DNA from: an uncultured Mycoplasmatota bacterium
Lineage (GTDB): Bacteria; Bacillota_I; Bacilli_A; RF39; UBA660
Length of the DNA: 5,783 nt
Assembly (NCBI GenBank): GCA_947297555.1
Contig: CAMYTM010000045.1
Span: forward strand, 1 to 5,783
Direction: 5' to 3'
This document shows positions 5,178 to 5,783 of the stretch, one piece after another (the first letter of the stretch is position 1; each line of letters opens with the position of its first letter). The position numbers were made by a program, and so were the translations under genes. Below the pieces are notes generated by a model. The model was not told where the DNA came from, did not search any database, and was given only the letters and a program-made list of their open reading frames with translations.

Positions 5178-5783
5178 ATCACTTGAAGTTTTAAAGAAAA
5201 TTTATAAACCTTATCGTTATACAATATTGGGAAAAGCAATGATATTAAATACGACATCAGGAGATTTTGTTATAAAAGAAAAAAGAGAAAAAGACATCAA
5301 AGAATTATATTTATATTTAACCAGTCGTAATTTTACTTCTTTTCCAAAATTAGTAGACGATTCTAGAAGTGATGTAAATGTCTATGAATATATTGAAGGA
5401 GTTTCTATGCCAGAGGAGCAGAAAGCTTTTGATTTAATTGATGTTATTAGCGCATTGCATAACAAAACAACATATTATAAGACAGTGACAGAAGATGACT
5501 TTAAAGCCATTTATGACCAAATTAAAAGTAACATTTTGTATTTAGAAAATGATTATAATCGTCTTTATGATGAAATAAAAAAAGAAACTTTTATGTCTCC
5601 TTCTCATTATTCTTTAATTCGAAATATTTACAAAGTGTTTGCTGCTCTCGACTTCACAAATCATGAACTTGATAATTGGTTTTCTTTGGTAAAAGAACAA
5701 ACGAAAAAGAGGGTTTCTTTAATACATAATAAATTATCTTTAGAACATTTTATTAAAAGTGATGGAGATTATTTGATTAGTTC
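5170..5783 (+). CDS. ysxE: YsxE/CotS-family spore coat protein, kinase-like (cut by the window edge)
   Basis: The frame from ATG 5170 stays open to the last base: 204 codons without a stop, C-terminus missing. The ATG overlaps the spoVID-like stop by eight bases; the nearest SD-like GGAG (5142-5145) is too far away, so translation is probably coupled. The product resembles the CotS/YsxE/YtaA group, spore coat proteins with an aminoglycoside-phosphotransferase-type kinase fold. An N-lobe (about 1-75) contains FVIK with K36 in the place of the ATP-binding Lys, followed by VYEYIEGVSMP as hinge. A helical region (about 85-180) includes the LIDVISALHNKT helix. The expected catalytic loop is LIHNKLSLEHF, with H186. 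Compared with HGDxxxxN, the Asp is Lys188 and the Asn is His193, so catalysis by the usual mechanism is doubtful. In B. subtilis ysxE directly follows spoVID. Another CotS-family paralogue remains possible. Confidence 0.8.
   Translation, partial: MNKSLEVLKKIYKPYRYTILGKAMILNTTSGDFVIKEKREKDIKELYLYLTSRNFTSFPKLVDDSRSDVNVYEYIEGVSMPEEQKAFDLIDVISALHNKTTYYKTVTEDDFKAIYDQIKSNILYLENDYNRLYDEIKKETFMSPSHYSLIRNIYKVFAALDFTNHELDNWFSLVKEQTKKRVSLIHNKLSLEHFIKSDGDYLIS

Noticed and set aside
1..5783. tRNA or rRNA genes, CRISPR arrays, insertion sequences, attachment sites
   Set aside because: No cloverleaf, regularly spaced repeats, transposase-like frame or terminal inverted repeats were seen; nearly all of the window is coding, and no gene-free stretch exceeds about 115 bases.

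Overview
The window comes from a very AT-rich, endospore-forming member of the Bacillota, most likely an uncultured gut lineage of the class Bacilli. The evidence is the low GC content, strong GGAGG-type ribosome binding sites, TGG for Trp with TAA/TAG stops (so no sign of a recoded TGA), and the presence of SpoVID-like and YsxE/CotS-like spore coat genes. The order or genus cannot be fixed from the sequence. All supported genes lie on the + strand.

Layout. (1) 13-1159 is a membrane-anchored, predicted extracytoplasmic protein of unknown function. Its reading frame is broken at a run of ten G (63-72). Upstream is a perfect SD, ATG and basic N-terminus; downstream, one base out of frame, are an open TM segment and a 320-residue outer domain. 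Nine G would join them into a 381-residue protein. In such an AT-rich genome this looks like a phase-variable switch caught in the OFF state, although an assembly error or a true pseudogene remains possible. (2) 1160-1272 is a compact intergenic region with two AT-rich terminator candidates and a good sigma-A promoter whose -35 box lies inside the second terminator. (3) 1273-3588 is a complete LonA protease with intact AAA+ and Ser-Lys dyad motifs. (4) 3588-4403, overlapping lon by one base, is an unrecognised protein with faint HAD-phosphatase-like motifs that are partly degenerate. (5) 4404-4511 holds a sigma-E-like promoter and a hairpin whose 3' arm covers the SD of the next gene; on the minus strand the same hairpin is a textbook terminator. 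(6) 4512-5177 is a very short SpoVID-like protein (SPOCS domain, acidic linker, LysM). (7) From 5170 to the window edge is a YsxE/CotS-family kinase-like protein whose catalytic loop lacks the usual Asp.

How they fit together. In Bacillus subtilis the order is lonA, ysxC, the hem genes, spoVID, ysxE, valS. Here lon, spoVID and ysxE keep that order and strand, while ysxC and the heme genes are absent and one unknown gene stands in their place. That supports the spoVID and ysxE calls and predicts valS beyond the right edge. Lon is probably made in growing cells from the sigma-A promoter. The spore pair is probably switched on in the mother cell from the sigma-E-like promoter. The hairpin may stop lon read-through transcripts from being translated into SpoVID too early. 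The phase-variable surface gene at the left is a separate unit.
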